A DNA stretch of 64,000 nt from Aquincola tertiaricarbonis (lineage in GTDB: Bacteria; Pseudomonadota; Gammaproteobacteria; Burkholderiales; Burkholderiaceae_C). Within the stretch, counting starts at the first letter, position 1; the number at the start of each line of letters is the position of its first letter. The position numbers and the translations under genes were made by a program. Below are positions 33,559-40,810 of the stretch, piece by piece. The stretch covers positions 434,001 through 498,000 of the forward strand of contig NZ_JZUE01000001.1 in NCBI RefSeq assembly GCF_000969605.1. Reading direction: 5' to 3'. Under the pieces are notes generated by a model. The model saw nothing but the letters and a program-made list of their open reading frames with translations, ran no database searches and was not told where the DNA came from.

Positions 33559-33583
33559 TTAATCAATCAGCTTGATTTATTAA
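33559..33583. promoter_or_regulatory. Candidate operator (25-bp inverted repeat) for the sugar cluster
   Basis: TTAATCAATCA at 33559-33569 and TGATTTATTAA at 33573-33583 form an inverted repeat around GCT, with 10 of 11 positions paired. It is the most AT-rich spot in the region and sits between the divergent kinase and frcB genes. The ROK-family regulator encoded at the end of the cluster carries a winged-helix domain and such regulators (NagC, Mlc, XylR) bind AT-rich palindromes, so it is the likely ligand. A second hairpin, CATCGG/CCGATG at 33606-33623, lies in the frcB leader. Confidence 0.6.
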
Positions 33584-33655
33584 CCGGACTCTACCAAAGT
33601 ACATCCATCGGATCACCCCGATGTCGTTTTCAGACCAACACCGGAGACAACCCCC

Positions 33656-34675
33656 ATGCCCGCACAGCGCCCCGTCCTTTCCATCGCCGCCACCGCCCTG
33701 GCCGCTGCCGCCATGCTGGGTGCAGCCGCCACGGCAAATGCGGCCGAGCCGGTCATCGGCCTGATCACCAAGACCGACACCAATCCCTTCTTCGTGAAGA
33801 TGAAGGAGGGCGCCACCGAGGCGGCCAAGGCCAAGAAGGCCCGCCTGATCGCCGGTGCCGGCAAGGCCGACGGCGACAACGCCGGCCAGGTGACGGCGAT
33901 GGAGAACATGATCGCGGCCGGCGCCAAGACCATCCTCATCACGCCGAGTGACGCCAAGGCCATCGTGCCGGCCATCAAGAAGGCCCGCGATCGCGGCGTG
34001 ATGGTGATCGCGCTGGACAGCCCGGCCGACCCGGCCGACGCCACCGATGCGCTGTTCGCTACCAACAACTACACCGCCGGCGTGCTGATCGGCCAGTACG
34101 CCAAGGCCGCGCTGGGCGGCAAGCCGGCCAGGATCGTCACGCTGGACCTGTTCCCGGGCCACCCGGTGGGCGCGCAGCGGCACAACGGCTTCCTGAAGGG
34201 CTTCGGGCTGCCGGCGCCGGAGGCCAAGAGCAACGAGCTGGGCAGCGACCCCGCCATCGTCTGCCAGGCCGACAGCTACGGCGACCAGGCCAAGGGCCAG
34301 ACGGCGATGGAGAACTGCCTGCAGAAGAGCCCCGACGTCAACGTCGTCTACACCATCAACGAGCCCGCCGCCGCCGGTGCCTACAACGCGCTGAAGAAGG
34401 CCGGCAAGGAGAAGGGCGTGGTCATCGTGTCGGTGGACGGCGGCTGCCAGGGCATCCGCGACGTCAAGGCCGGCAAGATCGCCGCCACCTCCCAGCAGTA
34501 CCCGCTGAAGATGGCCTCGATGGGCGTGGACGCGGCGATCGAATACGCCACCAGCGGCAAGAAGGCCAGCGGCTACGTGGATACCGGCGTGACGCTGATC
34601 ACCGACAAGCCGCTGCCCGGCATCGACAGCAAGGACGTGCAGGCCGGCACCGAGCTGTGCTGGGGGAAGAAGTGA
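33656..34675 (+). CDS. frcB: Fructose-type ABC transporter substrate-binding protein
   Basis: The 339-residue periplasmic binding protein of the CUT2 (ribose/fructose) group has a signal peptide about 1-29 ending ANAAEP, then VIGLITKTDTNPFFVKMKEGA at the first domain edge, and VYTINEPAAAGAYNALKKAGK and VIVSVDGGCQGIRDVKAGKI in the second. The sequence style matches FrcB of Sinorhizobium, which binds fructose and also ribose or mannose. It is followed by permease and ATPase genes with 1-16 nt spacing and is the first gene of the rightward operon. Substrate is inferred from relatedness, not proven. Confidence 0.9.
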   Translation: MPAQRPVLSIAATALAAAAMLGAAATANAAEPVIGLITKTDTNPFFVKMKEGATEAAKAKKARLIAGAGKADGDNAGQVTAMENMIAAGAKTILITPSDAKAIVPAIKKARDRGVMVIALDSPADPADATDALFATNNYTAGVLIGQYAKAALGGKPARIVTLDLFPGHPVGAQRHNGFLKGFGLPAPEAKSNELGSDPAIVCQADSYGDQAKGQTAMENCLQKSPDVNVVYTINEPAAAGAYNALKKAGKEKGVVIVSVDGGCQGIRDVKAGKIAATSQQYPLKMASMGVDAAIEYATSGKKASGYVDTGVTLITDKPLPGIDSKDVQAGTELCWGKK

Positions 34676-35628
34676 TGTGGAAGGACAAGCTGCCGCCGCT
34701 GGGCGTGCTGGGGCCGTTCATCGCCTTGCTGGTGGCGTGCCTGTTCTTCGCCACGCAGACCGACCGCTTCCTCAGCGGCGAGAACTTCTCGCTGATCCTG
34801 CAGCAGGTGATGGTGGTGGGCGTGATCGCCATCGGGCAGACGCTGATCATCCTCACCGCCGGCATCGACCTGTCCTGCGGCATGGTGATGGCGCTGGGCA
34901 GCATCGTGATGACCAAGTTCGCCGCCGACCTCGGCCTGCCCACGCCGGTGGCCATCGCCTGCGGCATCGGCGTGACCACGCTGTTCGGGCTGGTCAACGG
35001 CCTGCTGGTCACGCGGCTGAAGCTGCCGCCCTTCATCGTCACGCTGGGCACGCTGAACATCGCCTTTGCGATCACGCAGCTGTACTCGCAGTCGCAGACC
35101 GTCACCGACCTGCCCGACGCCATGACCTGGCTGGGCAGCACCTTCGGCCTGGGCGGCACCAACGTGGCCTATGGCGCGGTGCTGATGCTGCTGCTGTACT
35201 TCGCGGCCTGGTTCGCGCTGCGTGAAACCCAGTCGGGCCGCCATGTGTACGCGGTGGGCAACAACCCCGAGGCCACGCGGCTGACCGGCATTCCGACGCA
35301 GCGGGTGCTGCTGGGCGTGTACGTGATGGCGGGCGTGTTCTACGGCATTGCCTCGCTGCTGTCCGTCTCGCGCACCGGGGTGGGCGACCCCAATGCCGGC
35401 CAGACCGAGAACCTGGACGCCATCACCGCGGTGGTGCTGGGCGGCACCAGCCTGTTCGGCGGCCGCGGCGTGATCCTCGGCACCCTGGTGGGCGCGCTGA
35501 TCGTCGGCGTCTTCCGCAACGGGCTGACGCTGATGGGCGTGTCGTCGGTCTACCAGGTGCTGGTCACCGGCATCCTCGTCATCCTGGCGGTGGCGGCCGA
35601 CCAGATGTCGCGCAAGTCGGCCCGCTGA
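34675..35628 (+). CDS. frcC: Fructose-type ABC transporter permease
   Basis: The 317-residue BPD_transp_2 (CUT2) permease has about nine hydrophobic segments. Conserved features are IGQTLIILTAGIDLSCGMVMALGS, RLKLPPFIVTLGT, YAVGNNPEATRLTGI (the ATPase-coupling loop) and AVVLGGTSLFGGRGVILGT. The ATG at 34675 overlaps the frcB stop by one base (TGATG), supporting it over an ATG six codons upstream inside frcB. Two copies form the channel through which the binding protein delivers sugar. Confidence 0.93.
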   Translation: MWKDKLPPLGVLGPFIALLVACLFFATQTDRFLSGENFSLILQQVMVVGVIAIGQTLIILTAGIDLSCGMVMALGSIVMTKFAADLGLPTPVAIACGIGVTTLFGLVNGLLVTRLKLPPFIVTLGTLNIAFAITQLYSQSQTVTDLPDAMTWLGSTFGLGGTNVAYGAVLMLLLYFAAWFALRETQSGRHVYAVGNNPEATRLTGIPTQRVLLGVYVMAGVFYGIASLLSVSRTGVGDPNAGQTENLDAITAVVLGGTSLFGGRGVILGTLVGALIVGVFRNGLTLMGVSSVYQVLVTGILVILAVAADQMSRKSAR

Positions 35629-35644
35629 GCCGGAAGGAACCTCC

Positions 35645-36451
35645 ATGAGCATGCACAACCTCGCGGCCCGGCCGCCAATCGTGATGAAGGCCACCGGCCT
35701 GGTGAAGCGCTATGGCCAGGTGACCGCCCTGGACGGCGCCGACTTCGAGCTGCGCGCCGGCGAGATCCTGGCGGTGATCGGCGACAACGGCGCGGGCAAG
35801 TCGTCGCTGATCAAGGCGCTGTCGGGCGCCACCGTGCCCGATGCCGGCGAGATCCAGCTCGACGGCCAGCCCATCCACTTCAAGAGCCCCATCGATGCCC
35901 GCCGCGCCGGCATCGAGACGGTGTACCAGGACCTGGCGGTGGCGCCCGCCATGTCCATCGCCGAGAACCTGTTCCTCGGCCGCGAGGTGCGCCGGCCCGG
36001 CGTGCTGGGCAGCGTGTTCCGCATGCTGGACAAGAAGCGCATGCTGGAAGAGAGCATCGCCCGCATGAACGACCTGAAGGTCGGCATCCGCTCGATGACG
36101 CAGGCAGTGGAGACGCTGTCCGGCGGCCAGCGGCAGTGCGTGGCCGTGGGCCGCGCCGCAGCCTTCGCGCGGCATGTGGTCATCATGGACGAGCCCACAG
36201 CCGCCCTCGGCGTGAAGGAGGGCAACATGGTGCTGGAGCTGATCCGCCGGGTGCGTGACAAGGGCCTGTCGGTGGTGCTCATCTCGCACAACATGCCGCA
36301 TGTGTTCGAGGTGGCCGACCGCATCCACGTGGCCCGCCTGGGCCGCCGTGCCGCGGTGCTCGACCCGAAGAAGATCACCATGAGCGACACCGTGGCGGTG
36401 ATGACCGGCGCCATGCAGCCGCAGGACATCCCGGCCGAGTGCCTGGCCTGA
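35645..36451 (+). CDS. frcA: Fructose-type ABC transporter ATPase (single-domain)
   Basis: The 268-residue ATPase has Walker A GDNGAGKSSLIKALSG, signature LSGGQRQCVAVGRA, Walker B HVVIMDEPTAAL and the switch His in LISHN. It has one nucleotide-binding domain, whereas RbsA/XylG/AraG of the same transporter class are tandem duplications of about 500 residues. FrcA proteins are the known single-domain exception, which supports the fructose assignment. It lies 16 nt after the permease with a GGAACC-type weak ribosome site. Confidence 0.92.
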   Translation: MSMHNLAARPPIVMKATGLVKRYGQVTALDGADFELRAGEILAVIGDNGAGKSSLIKALSGATVPDAGEIQLDGQPIHFKSPIDARRAGIETVYQDLAVAPAMSIAENLFLGREVRRPGVLGSVFRMLDKKRMLEESIARMNDLKVGIRSMTQAVETLSGGQRQCVAVGRAAAFARHVVIMDEPTAALGVKEGNMVLELIRRVRDKGLSVVLISHNMPHVFEVADRIHVARLGRRAAVLDPKKITMSDTVAVMTGAMQPQDIPAECLA

Positions 36452-36467
36452 AGCGGGGCGGCTCCAG

Positions 36468-36923
36468 ATGCTCAAGCACATCCATCCGCTGCTGACGCCC
36501 GAGCTGCTGAAGGTGCTGGCCGAAATGGGCCACGGCGACGAGATCGTGCTGGCCGACGCCAACTTCACCGCCCACACGCTGGCCACGCGGCGGCCGGTGC
36601 TGCACTGGCCGGGCGTGTCGATGGAAGAAGCCTGCGAGGCAGTGCTCTCGGTGCTGCCGCTGGACGAGGCGGTGGCCCAGCCGGTGGCCTGCATGCAGGT
36701 GGGCGGCAGCGCGCCGGGCTATCTTTCGGCGCTGCAGCGCCGCGTGGTGCAGGCGCTGGCCGATCGCGGCGACGCCCGGCCGGCGCAGTGCCAGGCCACC
36801 GAGCGCTTCGCCTTCTACGATCGGGCCCGCCAGGCCTTCGCCATCGTGCAGACCGGCGAGCTGCAGCCGTATGCCAACTTCCTGTTCAAGAAGGGCGTGA
36901 TCGCCCAGCCGCTGGAGCCCTGA
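36468..36923 (+). CDS. RbsD/FucU family sugar mutarotase
   Basis: The 151-residue protein starts MLKHIHPLLTPELLKVLAEMGHGDEIVLADANFTAH, matching RbsD/FucU mutarotases; MGHGD supplies the conserved catalytic His, and FAFYDRARQAFAIVQTGE and YANFLFKKGVI are the C-terminal conserved blocks with a Tyr near the active site. It interconverts pyranose and furanose forms or alpha/beta anomers of imported sugars, feeding the kinase. It resembles FucU more than RbsD by eye. It sits 16 nt after frcA and overlaps the ROK regulator by one base. Confidence 0.88.
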   Translation: MLKHIHPLLTPELLKVLAEMGHGDEIVLADANFTAHTLATRRPVLHWPGVSMEEACEAVLSVLPLDEAVAQPVACMQVGGSAPGYLSALQRRVVQALADRGDARPAQCQATERFAFYDRARQAFAIVQTGELQPYANFLFKKGVIAQPLEP

Positions 36924-38167
36924 TGCCATCCGCCGCACCCGCCGCCTCCCACCCGCCCGAAGCCGGGCGGCTGCGCCCGCGCGGCTCCAGCCAGGGTGGC
37001 CTGCGGCAGTACAACGAACGGGTGGTGCTGCAGGCCATCCGCCTGAACGGCGCGCTGCCGGCGGCGGAAATCGCGCGGCTGACGCAGCTCACCGCGCAGA
37101 CGGTCTCGCAGATCACCAAGCGGCTGCTGGACGATGGCCTGCTGGTCAAGGGCACGCCGCTGCGCGGCAAGGTGGGCCAGCCCTCGGTGCCGCTGGCGCT
37201 GGCGCCCGATGGCGCCTATGCCATCGGCGTGAAGGTGGGCCGGCGCAGCCTGGACGTGCTGCTGGTGGACTTCACCGGTGCGGCCTGCCAGCGCTCGTCG
37301 GTCAGCTACGACTATCCCGAGCCGGAGGCGGTGTGCGCCGCCATCGACCAGCACCTGCAGGGCATGCGCGAATGGCTGGGCCCCGGCCGGCGCGAGCGGC
37401 TGCAGGGCATCGGCATCGCCGCGCCGCTGTCGCTGGGCGGGTGGCAGACGCTGCTGGGCGTGGACAGCGAACGTGCGCGCGCCTGGGACCGCATCGACCT
37501 GCCCGACCGCGTGGCCGGCATGAGCGGCCTGCCGGTCACCTTCGTCAAGGACACCGCCGCGGCCTGCGTGGCCGAGCTGGTGGCCGGCCGCGGCCGCAGC
37601 GTGCGCAGCTTCCTGTACGTGTTCGTCGATACCTTCATCGGCGGCGGCCTGGTGCTGGACAGCCACCTGCGCGGCGGCCTCAGCGGCAATGCCGGCGCGG
37701 TGGGCTCGCTGGCCATGGGCCGCGGCCGGCGCGGCGAGGCGCATCCGCCGCAGCTGCTGAGCATCGCCTCGCTGTTCACGCTGGAAACGCTGTATGCCGC
37801 CGCGGGCCTGGACCTGGGCGCCACCACCGACGCCCGCGCACTGCAGCCGCCCTGGCGCGCCTGCACCGACGCCTGGCTGGCCGAGGCCGGCCCGGCGATT
37901 GCCCTGGCCCTGCATGACGCAGCCTGCCTGCTCGACCTGGAAGGGGTAATCGTGGATGGACAGTTCAGCCGCGAGCTGCTGGCCGCGCTGCTGGAGGCGG
38001 TGGAAGCCGCCTGCGCCGACCTCAGCTGGGAAGGCGTGCGCCGGCCGCTGCTGATGCCCGGCACCATCGGCCCCGATGCCCGGGCACTGGGCGGCGCGCT
38101 GCTGCCGCTGCATGCCAACTTCGCGCCCGACCGGGACTTGTTCCTCAAGCTCGAGCGGCCTCTCTAG
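36923..38167 (+). CDS. ROK-family transcriptional regulator of the sugar cluster
   Basis: The 414-residue protein has an N-terminal winged helix (about 30-95, AEIARLTQLTAQTVSQITKRLLDDGLL), then a ROK domain (FVDTFIGGGLVLD, GGLSGNAGAVGSLAMG). The usual kinase phosphate loop DxGxT is replaced by GVKVGRRSL and the Cys zinc cluster of active ROK kinases is missing, so it should be a regulator only. It is the last gene of the operon (1-bp overlap with the mutarotase gene), suggesting autoregulation through the inverted repeat at 33559-33583. A fructose or phosphosugar ligand is inferred. Confidence 0.9.
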   Translation: MPSAAPAASHPPEAGRLRPRGSSQGGLRQYNERVVLQAIRLNGALPAAEIARLTQLTAQTVSQITKRLLDDGLLVKGTPLRGKVGQPSVPLALAPDGAYAIGVKVGRRSLDVLLVDFTGAACQRSSVSYDYPEPEAVCAAIDQHLQGMREWLGPGRRERLQGIGIAAPLSLGGWQTLLGVDSERARAWDRIDLPDRVAGMSGLPVTFVKDTAAACVAELVAGRGRSVRSFLYVFVDTFIGGGLVLDSHLRGGLSGNAGAVGSLAMGRGRRGEAHPPQLLSIASLFTLETLYAAAGLDLGATTDARALQPPWRACTDAWLAEAGPAIALALHDAACLLDLEGVIVDGQFSRELLAALLEAVEAACADLSWEGVRRPLLMPGTIGPDARALGGALLPLHANFAPDRDLFLKLERPL

Positions 38168-38170
38168 AAT
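38165..38170 (+). promoter_or_regulatory. -10-like box overlapping the ROK stop codon
   Basis: TAGAAT at 38165-38170 begins on the TAG stop of the regulator and lies 33 bp before the next start (GTG 38204). It matches TATAAT at five of six positions. No convincing -35 at 16-18 bp is seen, so the call is tentative. Confidence 0.3.
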
Positions 38171-38203
38171 GCCTGCCCTTCGACTTCGTAAACAAGGACG
38201 CCC

Positions 38204-38545
38204 GTGGACCTGCAAGTACCGATCAAGATCTTCGACGAACTCCTCGAGGAGGTGATCGAGTCCACCGGCATGCTCGACCTGGCCAGCGGCGAGATCCGCG
38301 AGGTGAAGTACATCGACTACGACGTGGCCCAGCGCGGCCTGCCTGCCGAGGACCCCGACTACGACTTCACCAGCGGCATGCTGTCCAACAACGGCCACGA
38401 GGTGGAGTTCCGCGTGGAAGTGGACGCCGCCGGCCGCAAGTACTCGGTCACCGCCAGCGAGCTGCTGGAGCTGAAGGGCCGCGCCGCCAAGCTGTTCACC
38501 GACAGCGCTCGCGCCGCCGCGGCCAAGAAGACCGGCAAGCGCTGA
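38204..38545 (+). CDS. Small acidic conserved-looking protein of unknown function
   Basis: The 113-residue protein has a GTG start (MDLQVPIKIFDELLEE). I do not recognise a family. It is rich in Asp/Glu in the first half (EIREVKYIDYDV, EDPDYDF), predicted mixed alpha/beta, with no signal or membrane helix, and ends in an Ala/Lys-rich basic helix (ARAAAAKKTGKR). Third-position GC and codon use match the neighbours, and a spaced AAGGA motif lies about 7 nt before the start, so it is probably translated. A very small ORF follows 62 nt later on the same strand. Confidence 0.7.
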   Translation: MDLQVPIKIFDELLEEVIESTGMLDLASGEIREVKYIDYDVAQRGLPAEDPDYDFTSGMLSNNGHEVEFRVEVDAAGRKYSVTASELLELKGRAAKLFTDSARAAAAKKTGKR

Positions 38546-38607
38546 CACCGGGGCGTGCGCCGGGCACGCCACGTGCCGCATCGGTCGCTCTTGAAAAGGA
38601 GATGCCG

Positions 38608-38757
38608 ATGAACCTGCACAGCGTGCCCCAGCCACCTCCGCCGCCCCCGCCCGACGTGCTGCCGGTCACCCCCGACGGCGACCCGCCCAGCACCACGCCG
38701 CCGGTGCGCGAGCCCGACCTGCCGCACCAGCCGCGGCCGGACGAGACGCTCCAGTAG
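38608..38757 (+). CDS. 49-residue proline-rich microprotein
   Basis: An ATG at 38608 is preceded by AAAAGGAG at 38594-38601 with a 6-nt spacer, the strongest ribosome site in this neighbourhood. The frame runs to TAG at 38755-38757. The peptide starts MNLHSVPQ, then has seven consecutive prolines, and stays Pro/Asp/Thr-rich (13 or more further prolines) to the end. It has no hydrophobic helix. Seven prolines would need EF-P for translation. An in-frame ATG two codons earlier is too close to the ribosome site. It faces the stop of the permease gene 9 bp away, so it is not a leader of anything downstream. Confidence 0.5.
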   Translation: MNLHSVPQPPPPPPPDVLPVTPDGDPPSTTPPVREPDLPHQPRPDETLQ

Positions 38758-38766
38758 GCGGTGCGT

Positions 38767-39795
38767 TCAGCGCCGCGCCGCGGGGGCCACGGCCACCGCG
38801 GGTGCGGCCTGCTCCTGCGCCGCCCGCCGGGCATAGCGCTGGGCAATGGAGGCGCACACCATCAGCTGCAGCTGGTGGAACACCATGATGGGCAGCACGA
38901 TCAGGCCCACGGCCTGCCCGGCGAACAGGATCTGTGCCATCGGCACGCCGCTGGCCAGCGTCTTCTTGGAGCCGCAGAACACGATGGCCACCTCGTCCTC
39001 GCGGCTGAAGCCCATGCGCCGGCTGAACAGCACCAGCAGCCCCATCACCACGAACAGCAGCAGCGCGCTGATGCCCACCAGGATGCCCAGGGTGCCCAGG
39101 CTGACCTGTTGGTAGAGGCCCTGCACCGTGGCCTCGCTGAAGGCGGAATACACCACCAGCAGGATGGAGCCCTGGTCGAACCACTTCAGCATGCCGCGGT
39201 GGCGCGCCACCCAGGCGCCGATCCAGCGCTGCGCGATCTGCCCGGCCACGAAGGGCAGCAGCAGCAGGCCCACGATGCCGGCCGCCGACTGCCAGCTCAT
39301 CACCCCCGCCGCGCCGCTGCTGGCCGAGCTGGTGGAGGCCATGGCCGCGATCAGCAGCGGCGTGAGCGCGATGCCGGCGATGTTGGAGGTGCTGGCGCTG
39401 CACATGGCCGCCGGCACGTTGCCCTTGCCGATGGAGGTGAAGGCGATGGACGACTGCACCGTGGAAGGCAGCGCGCACACGAACAGCACGCCCAGGTACA
39501 GCGTGGGGCCGATCAGCGGCTCGAAGAGGGGCCGCAGCGCCAGGCCGAGGATCGGAAACAGGATGAAGGTGGCGCTGATCACCGTGAGGTGCAGCCGCCA
39601 GTGCAGCAGGCCCGCCACCACCGCCTCCCGCGACAGCTTGGCCCCGTGCAGGAAGAACAGGCCCGCCACGCAGGCATTGGTGAGCCACTTCACGCCCTGG
39701 GCACCCACCCCGTGCACCGGCAGCACCGTGGCCACGCCCAGCACGGCCAGCAGCAGCAGCACGAAGTTGTCGGGCAGGAAGGCAGGTCGTCGCAT
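38767..39795 (-). CDS. Bile acid:sodium symporter family permease (YfeH-like)
   Basis: The 342-residue protein has about ten hydrophobic helices. Conserved segments include FLHGAKLSREAV, CALPSTVQSSIAFTSIGKGNVPAAMCSAS (the sodium-site crossover helix 4 region) and AIVFCGSKKTLASGVPMAQ (helix 9 region), which identify the SLC10A7/YfeH branch of the BASS superfamily. The substrate is unknown in bacteria. The ATG at 39795 is chosen over one six codons upstream as similarity begins at RRPAFLPDNFVLLLL. It is divergent from a LysR gene, a common arrangement for a regulated transporter. Confidence 0.88.
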   Translation of the reverse strand: MRRPAFLPDNFVLLLLAVLGVATVLPVHGVGAQGVKWLTNACVAGLFFLHGAKLSREAVVAGLLHWRLHLTVISATFILFPILGLALRPLFEPLIGPTLYLGVLFVCALPSTVQSSIAFTSIGKGNVPAAMCSASTSNIAGIALTPLLIAAMASTSSASSGAAGVMSWQSAAGIVGLLLLPFVAGQIAQRWIGAWVARHRGMLKWFDQGSILLVVYSAFSEATVQGLYQQVSLGTLGILVGISALLLFVVMGLLVLFSRRMGFSREDEVAIVFCGSKKTLASGVPMAQILFAGQAVGLIVLPIMVFHQLQLMVCASIAQRYARRAAQEQAAPAVAVAPAARR

Positions 39796-39889
39796 GGCAG
39801 GCTCGATGGGCAAGGGCAGGGCCGTGATTACACGGGCCGCAGCCCCGTTTGTAAAATGGATTGATGGGATCGGTTGATTCGCTGCGCTT
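39796..39889. promoter_or_regulatory. Divergent promoter region, permease / LysR
   Basis: This 94-bp gap contains TAAAAT at 39852-39857 in + orientation, a plausible -10 for the LysR gene about 33 bp before its ATG, within a locally AT-rich patch (39848-39875). LysR regulators usually bind such shared gaps and repress themselves while activating the divergent gene. No single clear T-N11-A site could be chosen. Confidence 0.35.
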
Positions 39890-40810
39890 ATGAATGTCAG
39901 CCTGCGTCAGCTGCAGGTGCTGCTGGCCATCGCCGACGAGGGCGGCTTTGCCCGCGCCGGCGCGGCCATCGGCCTGTCGCAGCCGGCGGTCAGCCAGAGC
40001 ATGCGGGCGCTGGAATCGGAGCTCGGCCTGAAGCTGCTGGACCGCACCACGCGGGAGGTGCTGCTCACCCCCGCCGGCCAGACGCTGGTGGGCCCGCTGC
40101 GCCGCGTGCTGGGCGAGTTGCAGGAGTTGCTGGCCCGCACCCAGGCGCTGGGCGCCCAGGCGCGCGGGGTGGTGCGGGTGGCCAGCGCGCCCACCGTCTC
40201 GGCCGGCTTGATGCCGCGCTGCCTGTCGGCTGCCCAGCAGCGCCACCCGGACATCCAGGTGCTGCTGACCGACCAGGCCCAGCGCCTGGCACTGGAAAGC
40301 GTGCGCGCCGGCGCGGTGGATTTCGCGGTGGTGGTGGGCGGCGACCGCATGGACGACCTGGAGCAGCAGCCGGTGTTCGAGGAGGCCTTCGTGCTGGTGT
40401 GCCCGGCCGGCCATGCCTTCGCCCGGCGCAGCAGCGTGTCGCTGGCCGCGCTGGCCGACCAGCCGCTGGTGCTGCTGGACCACACCTCGGGCAGCCGGCC
40501 GTTGATCGACGAGGCCTTGCGCCGGCACGGCCCGCGCGCCCGCGTGGTGCAGGACGTGGGCAATGCCACCACCGCCTTCCGCATGGTGGCCGAGGGGCTG
40601 GGCCTGTCCATCCTGCCGGCGCTGTCGCTGCCGCTGCCGGATGGACAGGCGCTGCGCGCGGTGGCACTGAAGCCCCCGCTGCGCCGGCGCATCGTGCTGG
40701 TGCGGCGGCGCAACCGCTCGCTGTCGCCGGTGGCCCAGCACATCTGGGCGCTGGTGGCCGAACTGGCGTCGGCCACGCGCCCGGCGGCTACTTCTCCGCG
40801 TATTCCTTGA
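39890..40810 (+). CDS. LysR-family transcriptional regulator
   Basis: The 306-residue protein has an N-terminal winged helix (about 3-62) with LRQLQVLLAIADEGGFARAGAAIGLSQPAVSQSMRALE, the classic LysR HTH, and a periplasmic-binding-protein-like effector domain from about 90. It probably controls the divergent YfeH-like permease. It resembles the CynR/GltC-style subgroup that regulates transport and aromatic or organic acid genes, but the ligand is not predictable. Its last 23 bp overlap the end of the convergent sigma54-activator gene. Confidence 0.92.
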   Translation: MNVSLRQLQVLLAIADEGGFARAGAAIGLSQPAVSQSMRALESELGLKLLDRTTREVLLTPAGQTLVGPLRRVLGELQELLARTQALGAQARGVVRVASAPTVSAGLMPRCLSAAQQRHPDIQVLLTDQAQRLALESVRAGAVDFAVVVGGDRMDDLEQQPVFEEAFVLVCPAGHAFARRSSVSLAALADQPLVLLDHTSGSRPLIDEALRRHGPRARVVQDVGNATTAFRMVAEGLGLSILPALSLPLPDGQALRAVALKPPLRRRIVLVRRRNRSLSPVAQHIWALVAELASATRPAATSPRIP

